DNA from: an uncultured Mollicutes bacterium
GTDB lineage: Bacteria > Bacillota_I > Bacilli_A > Acholeplasmatales > Anaeroplasmataceae
Reading direction: 5' to 3'
NCBI GenBank assembly: GCA_937905855.1
Contig: CALCWU010000034.1
Location: 1 to 14,180 of the forward strand
DNA: 14,180 nt
A model generated the notes under the pieces. It did not search any database and had not been told where the DNA came from. It saw only the letters and a list, made by a program, of their open reading frames with translations. Positions 14,097 to 14,180 of the stretch are shown here, piece by piece. The stretch's first letter is position 1. Each line of letters begins with the position of its first letter. The position numbers and the translations under genes are program-made.

Positions 14097-14126
14097 ATTA
14101 TAGCACAACTGTCTTAAAAATATCAA
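14097..14126 (-). promoter_or_regulatory. Promoter of the candidate small RNA
   Basis: On the minus strand TTGATA (14126-14121), an 18-base spacer, and TATAAT (14102-14097) with an extended -10 TGC. Confidence 0.7.
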
Positions 14127-14128
14127 GT

Positions 14129-14180
14129 CCTTTGCGAGATTTCCTCGTTAGAAAGGCAAGAAAATTTTTAAGAATAGGAG
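14129..14180 (+). other. Structured leader and ribosome-binding-site-like end of the window
   Basis: CCTTT (14129-14133) pairs with AAAGG (14152-14156) and inner CGAG (14135-14138) with CTCG (14144-14147), forming a hairpin in a plus-strand RNA. AGGAG follows at 14176-14180, the last bases of the window, and looks like the ribosome binding site of a gene that starts just outside. That gene cannot be seen. Confidence 0.4.

Noticed and set aside
14022..14126. tracrRNA or CRISPR-associated RNA
   Set aside because: No repeat array, anti-repeat match or cas gene is visible; promoter and terminator alone do not support it.

Overview
The window is AT-rich DNA from a low-GC Gram-positive (Firmicutes-type) bacterium, probably a Bacilli lineage near Erysipelotrichia or Mollicutes. 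The signs are strong purine-rich ribosome binding sites, TTGACA/TATAAT promoters, U-tailed intrinsic terminators, a CIRCE-type heat-shock operator, and a ClpB without its N-terminal domain, as also known in mycoplasmas. Tryptophan is encoded by TGG, so the genes read with the standard code. All 13 genes end in TAA (11) or TAG (2), none in TGA. The lineage is an inference from these features only.

Layout, left to right. (1) 1-2873: two overlapping ABC exporter half-transporters, the first cut by the window edge, forming an asymmetric heterodimer with one degenerate ATP site. (2) 2988-6916: an operon of a Na/Pi cotransporter-family protein with a PhoU-like tail, a tandem-repeat DUF1538 membrane protein and a tandem P-II-like regulator, closed by a terminator. 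(3) 6960-9006: ylmH-like S4 RNA-binding protein, uridine kinase and MTA/SAH nucleosidase, closed by a terminator. (4) 9035-9196, minus strand: tRNA-Glu with its own promoter and terminator. (5) 9356-10286: a cytidylate-kinase-like protein overlapping a small four-helix membrane protein. (6) 10337-12524, minus strand: clpB under a CIRCE-like operator. (7) 12556-12762: tRNA-Cys with a strong promoter and two tandem terminators. (8) 12763-14180: an accessory-looking end with an XRE regulator, an ImmA/IrrE-type metallopeptidase broken by a one-base frameshift in a G run, and an intergenic stretch encoding a candidate minus-strand small RNA of about 70 nt that faces a possible plus-strand promoter and leader running off the window.

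Most of the window is housekeeping: transport, nucleotide and SAM-byproduct salvage, translation support and protein disaggregation. The least ordinary parts are the transporter/DUF1538/P-II operon, the strong antisense-oriented terminator hairpin inside the nucleosidase gene, and the right-hand end. There, XRE plus ImmA (a pair typical of mobile-element control), the frameshift and the opposed small RNA together suggest the border of a mobile or toxin-antitoxin-like region, but the gene that would prove this lies beyond the edge.
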